This document shows positions 1 to 8,385 of a DNA stretch of 14,060 nt, piece after piece. Below the pieces are notes generated by a model that did no database searches, was not told the DNA's origin, and worked only from the letters and a program-made list of their open reading frames with translations. Position numbers and translations under genes: made by a program. The stretch is from Saccoglossus kowalevskii. Taxonomy: Eukaryota; Hemichordata; Enteropneusta; Harrimaniidae. The stretch covers positions 30,750-44,809 of the forward strand of contig NW_003135849.1 in NCBI RefSeq assembly GCF_000003605.2, given 5' to 3'. Numbering within the stretch: position 1 is the stretch's first letter; each line of letters starts with the position of its first letter.

Positions 1-35
1 CCCCTGTAACACGGTGGCATTTTGCAACAAAAAAT
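1..35 (-). CDS. Partial exon of EgtD-like methyltransferase, cut by the window edge
   Basis: Seen: a GTTTTACAG acceptor just above 35 is followed by 35 bases. Using the phase-1 carry-over G from the 215-355 exon, they read D-FLLQNATVLQG with no stop; the other two frames look unlike the family. Known: after the PIDI motif EgtD proteins continue with a helix of the kind (E)FL..S...L. Inferred: the next exon, with a 179-bp intron before it (36-214). Too short for certainty, but position, splice site, phase and residue pattern agree. The rest of the gene lies to the left of the window, so it cannot be told whether the protein is a stand-alone methyltransferase or is fused to DinB/FGE-sulfatase domains as in fungal Egt1. 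Confidence 0.55.
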   Translation of the reverse strand, partial: MFCCKMPPCYR

Positions 36-214
36 CTGTAAAACACAAATGCAATTCATGGCAATGGTGGAGGGAAAAACATAAATATGCTCAGAATCCA
101 ACTACATATGTAAATATGAGAAATGTATATTTGGAATTCAGACATATGAATGGTACAACTTCTGAAGGTATTCACGAATCAATAAATGATTACATTCCAT
201 TACTGTATACACAC

Positions 215-355
215 CTTCAGCTATATCAATCGGTATATATGTCAAGTCTTTGTTTTTCTTCAATAATGCTGATATTATGTGTGTAGTCTTTGTTAAACTG
301 CCAGCACCCAACTCACATAACACAATATCATCTCCTAAATCAGAGATAATCAAAT
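215..355 (-). CDS. Exon of EgtD-like methyltransferase with SAM-binding motif I
   Basis: Seen: 141 bp with acceptor TTTTGTAG above 355 and donor GAAG|GTGTGT below 215 (a donor two bases further downstream is an alternative). The exon starts with AT, which joins the lone G left by the upstream exon to make one Asp codon, so the phases agree. Forty-six codons follow. They contain VLCELGAGSLTKT, the glycine-rich SAM-binding motif with conserved E-L-G-x-G-S and K-T, and then LTYIPIDIAE, the family's (V/I)P(V/I)DI block with the acidic residue that usually contacts the cofactor ribose. Inferred: this is the core Rossmann segment of the enzyme, intact. The intron that separates it from the 885-1051 exon is 529 bp. 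Confidence 0.82.
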
Positions 356-884
356 CTACAAAATAATAGTTATTACATTAGTAATTGTTACTCTGGATTC
401 GATCGTAAATTGAATATGGCTTTAGGGGACCTGGTCAGGCCAAACGAGAAACCCAACAATCTGTTTTCAATTATATGGCGTTCTTACTGCTTTTGATGTG
501 TTATTATTTTTATTTGCTTACAATTGGAATATTATTGTGTTAATATATACCCTTGCAATAAATCTCAGGCAGGATTAAGCCAACAACAATAGAAAGCTAC
601 CTGACTTCCTGTCTTGTGTTTGATGCAAGACTATTACATATTGTAGCAAGATATGCTGGTGATATGGAATACTGAAACCCCTAAGTTACATATTAGCATG
701 AGATGAATTGTTAAAGGTATATCATAATTCAGGATGTAAAAAACTTAGGTCCAGCGGGAAAACTGAAGTAGTACATTTTTCCCGCTGTGAGAATAAAGGA
801 CTAGAAAAAAACACATATCTGAAGGAAAACCCTTCTTTTATTGCTTTTCCTGGGTTACATAAATATGTAAATTCTCACACCCAC
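356..884 (-). other. Intron of EgtD-like gene
   Basis: Intron of 529 bp, phase 1, GTGGGT donor and TTTTGTAG acceptor on the minus strand. A+T-rich and poor in CpG. The open frames on either strand (for example 708-947 on plus) have no recognisable content. No repeat or RNA gene was seen in it. Confidence 0.65.
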
Positions 885-1051
885 CTGAATATTGTTCAAG
901 CATGGTCTTTTCAATTCTGTAAATATGATAGGAAGGATTTTCCATAGCAATTTTGTCAAACAGCTTTGAACCGTGGGTGTCATATAAATACCATTGTGGT
1001 ACATACTTTGGTGTGGACAACAATCCTTCTTTTATTTTCTTCTGCATTGCC
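885..1051 (-). CDS. Exon of EgtD-like histidine N-alpha-methyltransferase (N-terminal part of domain)
   Basis: Seen: 167 bp bordered by a pyrimidine/TATACAG acceptor just above 1051 and a CAG|GTGGGT donor just below 885. It encodes 55 whole codons plus one base at each end, so the upstream intron is phase 2 and the downstream intron phase 1. The peptide holds GLLSTPKYVPQWYLYD, then THGSKLFDKI, then NPSYHIYRIEKTML. Known: the EgtD family (SAM-dependent, histidine-specific methyltransferase, Methyltransf_33) begins with a G-L-x-x-x-P-K .. YD..GS.LF..I .. Y...R.E...L block. Bacterial EgtD trimethylates histidine to hercynine, the first step of ergothioneine synthesis; animal homologues are mostly uncharacterised. 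Inferred: exon 2 or later of an animal EgtD-like gene, probably cytosolic. No stop or frameshift is seen. The preceding exon was not found, so the start codon is unknown; the in-exon ATG near 1047 is too far into the domain to be convincing. Confidence 0.8.
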
Positions 1052-1319
1052 CTGTATAAAAATAATAACTTTCTGATGAGTTTGAAAGGACACAAAACAC
1101 AAACATATCAGTGAAAGAATGACACATGAAATCCAAGGCATACAGCCATGAAGTGATGTCAAGTGTTTAGAAAAGATTGAGCACATCCTGCTCCACACGT
1201 GACATCCACCATATATCAATCTAAGTTGTATTCAAGTCATTGTCTTCTTCCTACATTGGACAAATGAAATGACACCAGAGACCATCTGTTTAACAGTACG
1301 ATTATATATCCTCACAAGC
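1052..1319. other. Non-coding, presumed intron or 5' flank of EgtD-like gene
   Basis: The minus strand must hold an upstream exon of the EgtD-like gene further right, because the 885-1051 exon opens with the last base of a split codon. No convincing exon was found here. The minus-strand open frame covering 980-1219 overlaps the real exon in another frame and has no family features. Confidence 0.45.
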
Positions 1320-1905
1320 TCCTGACAAAAACTCTTTTGAAAATCATTTAGAAGCATTGTTTTAATAGCTTGAAACTGAGAAGTCTATGGCGCGCCATAT
1401 ATTCAGTATATGTGCTACACGCTCTAGCATAGCGAGCAAGTTTTAAACTGTATACACCATAGGCACGTGGAATGTAACTGGAAATATCTGATTATATCCA
1501 AGGCAGATAGTCAATGAAAGTAGGATTGTTGGTGAATAGTACATCATCTATGTATCTGAACTTGGAATTAAACAACTTGGCTTATTTGTGCATTTTATTT
1601 AATATTTGAAGACATTCTGATTCGCATTAGTAAAGAAATAAATCAGCTAGTAAGGAAGCACAACTTGTTCCCATTGGAATGCCGATGGTTTGTTGAAAGA
1701 TGTGTTCTCAAAAATAATTTGTCAATTAATACTTCAAGCATAACAATGTCTTTCTATGTATAGGATGTCTTTGCATCAGTTTCGTTGGTGACAAAATATG
1801 TGCATATATAGCCTAATACAATGTATTTGTATCTACGTGAACCGTTCTTTTTAACATCTTTGAACTTGTTCTTTGATATAAATAAACGTGTCAAATATCG
1901 TGCAC
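1320..1905 (-). pseudogene. Reverse transcriptase relic (Penelope-like or related retroelement)
   Basis: Seen on the minus strand, in order from high to low coordinate and in more than one frame: NGSRRYKYIVLGY (about 1845-1808), MLEVLIDKLF (about 1741-1710), TIGIPMGTSCASLLADLFLY (about 1690-1630) followed at once by TAA (1629-1627), FRYIDDVLFTNN (about 1560-1525) with the catalytic YIDD at 1543-1554, then PRAYGVYSLKLARYARACS (about 1475-1415), and ARHRLLSFKLLKQ (about 1397-1340). Known: GIPMG..C and YIDD are the RT fingers/palm and catalytic motifs, and this motif series belongs to a retroelement RT common in marine invertebrates. The stretch between YIDD and AYGVY is much too short, so there is an internal deletion. 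Several stops and at least one frameshift show it is dead. Assignment to Penelope-like elements is from memory and uncertain; that it is an RT is well supported. It shares the strand of the EgtD-like gene. Confidence 0.82.
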
Positions 1906-1989
1906 TGTAGTATTTTGTCTCCAATAAAGTTTCCTGGAGCACATCAAATTTTAGCCTTGGGTATAGTACTGTTGGTTGGCCTCCCATCG

Positions 1990-3280
1990 CTGATCATTCG
2001 TCTCTCACAGTTCTGACAAGTTGTATATGTAGTATCATGACCGTTAACCTTATAATTATGAGTATGATGTAATCTTGTAAGATCTGTACATGCTCAGATA
2101 ACAAATGATGTACGTAAGACGAACGTCAGCACAACACTTGTAAACGATAAGTTTGGGAATAAAACTATTTTGTTTGTTATGCTAAGGACTGAAGCTTTTC
2201 TTACAAAAACAGTACAGTATGAACCGGAAATTCGACACCCGGCTACAAATTTATGGCGGAGAGCCTTTCTGTAGTGTTAATGATTGTAATCAACCTAAAC
2301 GTCTATGGATCAATCGATTGTGAATACCGTTCTAGTTGCCGAAAAATGAACCTACAGCACTGGAAGATTGGTGAAAGCTATGCAACGAAACGACGTTTTG
2401 TTTATAAGTACAAAACAAGATGGAGGGGTATATTTTTTGTTGACGTTTGAAATATCGATATGATCGACCCTAGTGGTAAATCGTCTGTAATTTCGCTTCC
2501 AGTTGAGGTATTTGGGATAGTTAGACGTATCGACCTGCATATTTTAGCTGCAAAGCTGAATGCCTCTTAAATCCCTGATACAGCCCTTGCATAGTATCGA
2601 ATGCCTGCCAACCTAAAAGACTTATCGACGCTAAGTTATCCCATTCACATCTAAATCTTCACTACATCTATTCCATCTCATTCACCTTTCACTTCGTCCA
2701 ATAATTCGATTGTGTTTTTTTTCACCACTTTAAAAATAATCCTTAAAGTAGAGCAGTCTGGTATTTTAAAAGATTTTTACCTAACCAGGGCTCGTAGAGA
2801 GCACGCCATCTGTCCATCTGATTCCAATTGTTGAATGAGCGCACACAACGACACAAGTTACCAAATACTTGAACACGCAAATAGTGCTCATTTTAAACAC
2901 GTATTTTACGAAAGGTAAAAAAAGTGTATTTATGAAATTTCGGAAAATTAGTGAAATGTTTTTAGTATTAGAGACTGAGAGCGATCATTTTGATAAAGCG
3001 CAAGTTCGCACAGGTGTGTACAAATCACTATCAGATGTCATTCAACATTGATGATCCGCCAATAGAAAATGAATCTATTCTCACAGGAAATTAATGCCTG
3101 TCCAGCGCTGCGTAATTCAGTTTACTAACTTGAGCGTTAATAAAAGCTCAGTGTATGTTCAACCTGTTACTGACATGGTAGGCATACCGGCGAATTACAC
3201 GAATATATAAAGCTGATTTTTGTTTTGAAAATATTAAAATAGTATACAGTCTGACTGCATACACAAGTGTTCTGTATAAA
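1990..3280. other. Intergenic or intronic stretch without recognised genes
   Basis: Open frames here are short (60-79 codons) and carry no recognised motif. The plus frame 2253-2450 begins at a GGCGG-flanked ATG but looks non-domain-like. CpG is much more frequent than over 1-1380. A pyrimidine-rich tract lies at about 2640-2700. The missing 5' exon of the EgtD-like gene could be here on the minus strand; none could be defended. Confidence 0.4.
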
Positions 3281-3383
3281 AGCATTTTAGATGGTTACAG
3301 TGTTTAACCCCAAAACAAAATCATCTTTTCTGAGTTGGTCCTCGAGTATAAGCTCATCCCTTACGTGTTCATGCCTCCGGGAT

Positions 3384-3573
3384 TATGATCAGGGAAGTAC
3401 GGTATACTGTGAAGATTCAGATCAGTCCAGTGTGAGTGATGAGAGTATATCGTCGACGATGCCCCTTTTTCGGATGATAATTTTATTTCAAATTACACGG
3501 AAGTCTGTGAACAATCTGCTTGGTGTTCCTGTGACAATTGTCTCATGATCATGATTTGCCAGTGCAGCCCCGT
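3384..3573 (+). pseudogene. Possible relic of a P2X7-C-terminal-like zinc-binding domain
   Basis: Seen: in the frame from 3291 an acidic/serine stretch, CEDSDQSSVSDESISS (about 3400-3456). A one-base shift at the C4/T5 run (3462-3470) leads into NYTEVCEQSAWCSCDNC (about 3497-3547), then further cysteines at ICQC. Known: invertebrate proteins with the P2X7 intracellular C-terminal zinc-binding domain have a Ser/Asp-rich lead followed by WC.C..C..M....(E)C.CC. Inferred: a degraded fragment of such a domain. The match is limited to the lead and the first cysteines, and the second cysteine group is abnormal. Chance similarity is a serious alternative. Confidence 0.27.
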
Positions 3574-4106
3574 GAATACATGGACGAAAATGTTTCCACC
3601 ACCACCCTACGAACTCAAGATTGCATACTCTAGCATCTATACTTTGAATAATTTGCACGCCGCACAGTGCAGTACTGGAAACAGCATTCATTAGACAGTT
3701 AGACAAAAAAACATAACAAAATGCCCGTCTCAATCAATTGCACATACATAATGTTTGTATGTTGATATGCTTGTAAAATAACATTAACGTAAAAGTCGAA
3801 ACAACCTAGACTAGAAGTCAATTCACCAGTCCAGCCAACTATGGCTCCCTAAGTTGCTTATATTTAATTCGATACTATTTCGTCATCATGCTTTGTTACC
3901 TTACCTGTTTATACCTCATGAGGGCGTTTTTATGGCAAGATGGCGCAAACGGAAGTCTTTCGCAGGTTTATGGTTTCTCACATTTAAATCATCATAACTC
4001 TAAAGATGATCATTTTTTATTATTTTTTTTCAAATTTATAATCAATATACATAACTTGATAAATACAAACACCAAAATAGGCTATATTTAGTTCCCCTTT
4101 AAGAAT

Positions 4107-4160
4107 CATGCAATGTTGGGTGTTTTAGGTGAAAACATTGCATTTGTGTTTGTTTTCTGA
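4107..4160 (+). repeat. 54-bp imperfect direct repeat, copy 1
   Basis: Both copies share CATG..., GGGTGTTTTAGG, GAAACATTGCAT-like and GTTTGTTTTCTG blocks in the same order and are the same length. This copy lies 101 bp before the second. Confidence 0.7.
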
Positions 4161-4207
4161 AGCACTTTGAACTTGTGTGTATATTGTATACATAAACACT
4201 TGTGAAA

Positions 4208-4261
4208 CATGTATAGTCGGGTGTTTTAGGCTGAAACATTGCATGTATGTTTGTTTTCTGG
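4208..4261 (+). repeat. 54-bp imperfect direct repeat, copy 2
   Basis: Partner of 4107-4160. Roughly 80% identical by eye. It looks like a small local duplication with a period of 101 bp; no function is evident. Confidence 0.7.
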
Positions 4262-5515
4262 AGATGAGAACACATTTAACTGTGTTACACTAGGGCTAAA
4301 ATAAAACCTATCAAGGCCAAAGAATCAACTTGTGTGGATATGATAATAACAGCAAAAGATGTGATAGTAATCAAGTCAACTGATTGCTGAAGACTGAATG
4401 CTCTTTGCGAAATTCGTAGATGGAAGGTACAGTTTTAATAATAAACGTACGTTAGCTGCACGTTCGTGTTCTATGTTTTCTTTTTAGCTAAGCGGATTGC
4501 CAGTCAGAGTACCGGTTTATTTACTGGTAGCTATTTTGCTCTAGCAGTATATGGTTCTCTGTAAGCATCCGTATCTTTGGTGATAAACACTTGTGTGGCT
4601 GTGTCTTAAATGAGAATGTTCTTCTGTATTTAGATCAATATACAAAGAGCTGACATTAAAGAAAGGATTCCTTATCCCGTGGAGACCAGGTACTTTTTTC
4701 GATCATGACATATGCACCTTGGTTTATTATATGTGTCACACTGCCAGGCATGATAACAGCAGGATTGTACTCCATGTAGCACTATATTTCATCGGACAAT
4801 GCTCCCCCTAACTGAATAGCGCTTTAGTGAGCATTCGCCTTAGGCAATCACAAACGCGTACACTCACACACAGAGCAAATACTCATGCAAATGGAATTCA
4901 AATACACCTTAAAACATGACGACAACTACACACATTTACGTACCTGGTGATGGTCTGGAGTCGTAATGTATAAACAGTATCACTATGACGTCACTGGATT
5001 TTTATCTAGTTTTATTTACGATTCACGTGACACGTGTCATTCTTCTTTATTATAGTTTATAAATGATAGGTGAGGGTATTTGATAGCGGTGATTAATGCA
5101 GTGTTATTCTATTTGATGGGAAATAAGCGCCTTACAAATCTTATAATAAACAGTATACATGCCAGCGAAAACACGAGCGTGACATCGATCACATAGTACT
5201 TTTAATAAATACCCAAACGTACATCATGTTTACATGCTACAGCGAAGGTGATGCTAGAAACACGCAGCGACAAAAGAATGCCCTTTCTTTAAAATATGCA
5301 TTGTCAAATATATTATACGAGCCCACTCCACTGAAACAAACACATTTATGATATATACATGAAATTTTGTTTTGAATAATTTAGTCTGTCACCCGACAAT
5401 CACTCTATCTCAGCGTTAGGAATTTATTTAAAATGCAAAACCTTATGCAAATCCCTCAAAATCAATTAATAAATCAGAAATCTTCGTCATTTTTTTTTCT
5501 GACAATATAATTTAT

Positions 5516-5529
5516 GTTTCCATGGCAAC
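5516..5529. promoter_or_regulatory. X-box-like palindrome (RFX-type)
   Basis: GTTTCCATGGCAAC fits the RFX X-box pattern (GTTNCC-AT-GGYAAC) except at one half-site base. A second similar site lies 62 bp on. No gene start is recognised nearby and the motif may belong to a dispersed repeat, so regulation is only a possibility. Confidence 0.3.
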
Positions 5530-5577
5530 AATATCCGCTTCCCCCGGCCAGCTTGGTACAAAATCATTCATAAATAT

Positions 5578-5591
5578 GTTTCCATAGTAAC
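5578..5591. promoter_or_regulatory. Second X-box-like palindrome
   Basis: GTTTCCATAGTAAC, same layout as the site at 5516 with one weaker half. The shared ATGTTTCCAT lead suggests either paired sites or two diverged copies of a short repeat. Confidence 0.25.
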
Positions 5592-5662
5592 TGGATCCAC
5601 ATCTCTGTAAAATTTATTTGCTTATTTGTTTACGAAAGGCAACCTGTACTGAACTTTTTGAG

Positions 5663-5850
5663 CAAGGGCATTAGGCAAAAGTGTTGGATCAGTGATACAT
5701 TCTGCTTTGAAAAAAATAAGGAAAAATATATTTATTAAATATACACACGAATTAGATACTGCGCCATTATATCTATATTTAATTCACTTACCGATTTGAC
5801 ACGTATTAGATAAATTGAGAAAGTCGTAAATTATCAATAGCGGCGTACAT
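5663..5850 (+). repeat. 188-bp direct repeat, copy 1
   Basis: Begins CAAGGGC.TTAGGC and ends TAGCGGCGTACAT. Roughly 85-90% identical by eye to 5974-6161 with no net length change; most differences cluster in an A/T-rich tract about 55-80 bp in. No ORF and no terminal inverted repeat were seen. Confidence 0.88.
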
Positions 5851-5973
5851 GAGAGTTGTAAAAAACATTTAACAGCGCGGCCACCGATGAATTGCGCGCA
5901 CTTCCACTTCACGACTGCGTGCGCGTCTGTGTTCCGCTATAACTGAGAAATTCCGCTAAACTATAAAATAGAC

Positions 5974-6161
5974 CAAGGGCGTTAGGCAAAAAGTTTGGAT
6001 AAGTGATACATTCTGCTTTGAAAATTTTAAAGATTATTATTCTTATTAAATATACACACTAATTAGATACTGCGCCATTATATCTATATTTAATTTCCTT
6101 ACCGATTTGACACATATTAGATAAATTGAGAAAGTCGTAAGTTATTAATAGCGGCGTACAT
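5974..6161 (+). repeat. 188-bp direct repeat, copy 2
   Basis: Starts 311 bp after copy 1. The 123-bp spacer is unusually rich in GCGC-type CpG (5875-5935). Equal lengths and a shared register suggest a segmental tandem duplication, or two insertions of one element. Confidence 0.88.
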
Positions 6162-6725
6162 ATTCACCAAAATTAGAGAATTGAAGATATCATCATGAAA
6201 TGAACAAATCTAAAAGAGGTCTACCCAAAATACATATACACCATGTATAAAAGCATTCAGGCTTCTAGTTTTCAAGAAGTCGAAAAAGTAAAAAATTTAC
6301 ATAGCCAACGATGGAAGATCATTTGATAAGCTCCGCTCTACAAAGTCGACAGCAGAGCTAAAAACATTTTATATCTTGAGTACCCCCGGTAGTACATGTT
6401 CTATATGATACATGGATCACGGTTAACAAAATAGAGAACTGACCACCATGAACCACTAACATCTCAGCAGTGGTACCAGGTGTCTGGAATAAGTAAGCAT
6501 ACCTTGGTGACTAGTCATACACAACATGATTAGTTTTGTATTGTAATACATATCAATCTTGACAAGTCATAAGTGTTAATGATGTACCAATAAATGTTTT
6601 AAGACAGTATTTCATGAATTTGACCACAATTTTATATTCCAGTGACTGTTACTAAATACCTGACAAAAAATACATAGCAACAATTGACAGATACCACTAA
6701 ACAGAATTTCATCTTGTCATAACAG
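6162..6725. other. Non-coding stretch before the zinc-protein relic
   Basis: Apart from the dispersed repeat block at 6240-6280 nothing is recognised. The minus-strand open frames across 6632-7024 are antisense images of the real plus-strand coding matter and its 27-bp repeat. An exon upstream of 6726 would be expected for the plus-strand gene but none could be identified. Confidence 0.4.
6240..6280 (+). repeat. 41-bp dispersed repeat block, copy A
   Basis: Pattern ACCAxGTATxAAAGCA...GCTTxTAGTTTTCAAGAA. It matches copy C at 10751-10791 over the same 41-bp length at about 80% by eye. Probably the conserved core of a longer SINE- or MITE-like element. Confidence 0.6.
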
Positions 6726-6726
6726 A

Positions 6727-6848
6727 GTACACTGGTCCAAGTTCCAAAGCAGAGTCCACTGGTCCAGATACCACGGCATAGTCCACTGGTCCAAGTGCCA
6801 AGGCAGAGTCCACTGGTCCAAGTGCCAAGGCAGAGTTCACTGGTCCAA
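6727..6848 (+). repeat. 27-bp tandem repeat coding a nonapeptide
   Basis: Four full copies (6727, 6754, 6781, 6808) and a degenerate fifth start at 6835. Copies 3 and 4 are identical. As 27 is a multiple of three, the plus-strand frame repeats STGPSAKAE, a Ser/Thr/Pro/Glu-rich disordered linker. Copy 2 carries a G-to-T change that makes TAG at 6779-6781. The minus strand is also open across the array, but only the plus frame runs on into the C2H2 finger. Confidence 0.9.
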
Positions 6849-6955
6849 AAATAAAATATGGAAGTGACCAGGACACAGGAAAAGAGGATGATGGCCATGA
6901 TAACCAGAGAATTAGAGTCAAGAAAAACAAAACAAAATTCCAACAGACTGTCAAA

Positions 6956-7019
6956 TGTAAAGTGTGTTCTCGCATAATGCAGAAAAAACACCTTTTTACG
7001 GCATTCAAGGGAGATGCAT
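6956..7019 (+). other. C2H2-type zinc-finger motif interrupted by a frameshift
   Basis: CKVC is followed by SRIMQKKHL and then, one frame over, RHSREMH, giving Cys-x2-Cys-x11-His-x4-His if one T of the T5 run at 6993-6997 is extra. The frame returns at the A7 run 7074-7080. This explains why no long ORF covers the finger. Confidence 0.6.
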
Positions 7020-8139
7020 AGCAAGAGACTAACTGTGCGTCAAGAGAGACATCACAAATCAGTTTGTGTTGATAAAAAAATGGTATTTACATGGTAGCAA
7101 AGGTAATGCAAGGAACTGGCTATCCACTTCACATTCAGAAGAAAGTTGCTGAATTTCCACAAGATGTTGAATGTGAAAATCCATCCTGCAGAGCGACATT
7201 GCAGGCAGTGTCACGTGGTGATTTTCCCTCATATGAATGTGTTCATGTCCAAAGTGCCCTATATTCAGGCCCCACCACAGATACAGAAAACTACATATAA
7301 TGAGGCAACAAATGTAAAAATTATATCCACAGAAAGAAAAGAAGCATGTCAAAGAATGCAACAACTTGCTACCGAACAAGAAGTTGACCTAGTTCACTCA
7401 ATGTTTTCAGATTGTGATGTGAAAAAGAGAAATTTGTATTTCTCCGCGTTTACTGGAGAAAACATTGGCACAGCTATTTTCAAAGTTTAGTTGAAACGTT
7501 TGACCAGATGGCCAACAAGTTTCAATGCCCTTGTTCAGCTGGGAAAGGATGCTGTCATAAAATGCTTGCAAGACTGTTTGTGTTTCAAGAATACCCAAAT
7601 AGACTGCAAACTATGACAGAATCGGATGATGACATGCATGTCACAACAACACAACACAAAACAATGAACAAGCAGAAAATAGATGCATGTATCCACCATC
7701 AGATGAACTGTTGGATATTACGATTGATTATCAACTAACAGCCAAACTGATACCTGCACAATTACCAAACGATATGATAAATCAAGATGTTTCACAAAAT
7801 GTTTAATTCTAACTGAAACCACTTGCCACATATGTGATGAACTACTTACATCTCTTATGGTTATATCCAACAAAGACAAGATTATAACAATGAATGGTAT
7901 AGTTTCAGAAATGTATAGAGTTATCCAAAAAGGACAGAATTTGATGAATCTGATTCACCACAATATTCATACAGATGTCTAATCGGTGTGGTCCAACTTG
8001 CCTTTCATCACTTGGCTGTGGAATATTCATTCAGTCAGATGAACAAATAATAAAATCTTTTGTTGCATAAATCTCTTATATCTTGTTCAGAAACCACACT
8101 TGTTGTGAATATAGTCAGCACGTAATTTTACCTGTTTAA

Positions 8140-8385
8140 ACATTAATTGCAGCTGGAGATCTGATTGCAGAAAAAAGTTATGTCCAGATATCATGTCATC
8201 TTAAAGAAGAATATCAATGTTTCAATTTGAGATTGAGATTCATAAGGCCTGTCAAATCTGTATTAGAAGCAGTGGCTTCTATCAAAATGGTACAATACAA
8301 CAGAATAGCTTCTATTATTAAAGCATCTGCACATTTGAAAATTGGGGAATTTTTGGTTCTCAAGAATGGGTGTGACTTTTATTAG
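8140..8385 (+). other. Unassigned open segment of 81 codons without early ATG
   Basis: Open between TAA (8137) and TAG (8383), with an ATTAATTGCAG acceptor at 8142-8152. The peptide looks coding-like: EKSYVQISCHLKEEYQCFN, then LRLRFIRPVKSVLEAVASI, then LKIGEFLVLKNGCDF, with few low-complexity runs. No family is recognised. It lies between pieces of the zinc protein on the same strand, in a place where the family needs only an intron, so it may be a separate inserted coding relic. Confidence 0.35.

Larger units (their letters stand above)
3700..5660. other. Intergenic region, no gene recognised
   Basis: No ORF here has domain-like content; the plus frame 3888-4091 runs into an A+T-rich tract with no motif. 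The stretch holds a 54-bp direct repeat pair (4107-4261), a poly-T run near 4018-4030, and two X-box-like palindromes (5516-5591), listed separately. CpG is at moderate frequency. Confidence 0.45.
6726..7982 (+). pseudogene. Broken 5' part of an HMGXB3-like / KDZ-associated cysteine-cluster protein
   Basis: Seen: after a CATAACAG acceptor (to 6725), coding matter runs on the plus strand with switching frames. In order: a 9-residue repeat STGPSAKAE; a C2H2-type finger, CKVC (6956-6967) then RHSREMH (6999-7019); GIYMVAKVMQGTGYPLHI (from 7082) with VECENPSC and YECVHVQS; a helical part (7260-7480); QCPCSAGKGCCHKMLARLF (about 7523-7580), like the SWIM-type CPC...C.HK cluster; YPPSDELLDITI (from 7690); and ETTCHIC (about 7815). 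Known: HMG domain-containing protein 3-like proteins of invertebrates, related to cysteine clusters of KDZ (Kyakuja-Dileera-Zisupton) transposases, show CPC...CHK then YPP..EL then E..C..C. Breaks: TAG at 6779, shifts near 6993-6997, 7074-7081, 7245-7262, 7455-7485 and 7650-7687, TAA at 7804 and 7980. Some shifts lie in homopolymers and could be assembly errors; the nonsense codons favour real decay. Domestic gene relic and transposon relic are both possible. Confidence 0.62.

Noticed and set aside
885-1051. OvoA (ovothiol synthase) instead of EgtD-like
   Set aside because: The GL..PK .. YD..GS.LF and ELGAGS.TKT blocks are those of the EgtD-type methyltransferase; no sulfoxide-synthase part was seen. 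A fusion further left of the window remains possible.
2253-2450. Plus-strand frame, and in another frame a CSVNDC peptide recalling a THAP-type zinc finger
   Set aside because: Only the first two cysteines fit; the later conserved residues of a THAP domain are absent and stops follow soon.
3888-4091. Plus-strand 67-codon frame
   Set aside because: Hydrophobic start running into a poly-T-derived phenylalanine tract; no domain, no splice evidence.
6632-7024. Minus-strand open frame of 130 codons and its overlapping 99-codon partner
   Set aside because: They are the antisense of the 27-bp repeat and the plus-strand finger region. Only the plus frame continues into conserved zinc-protein blocks; the minus product is a low-complexity artefact.
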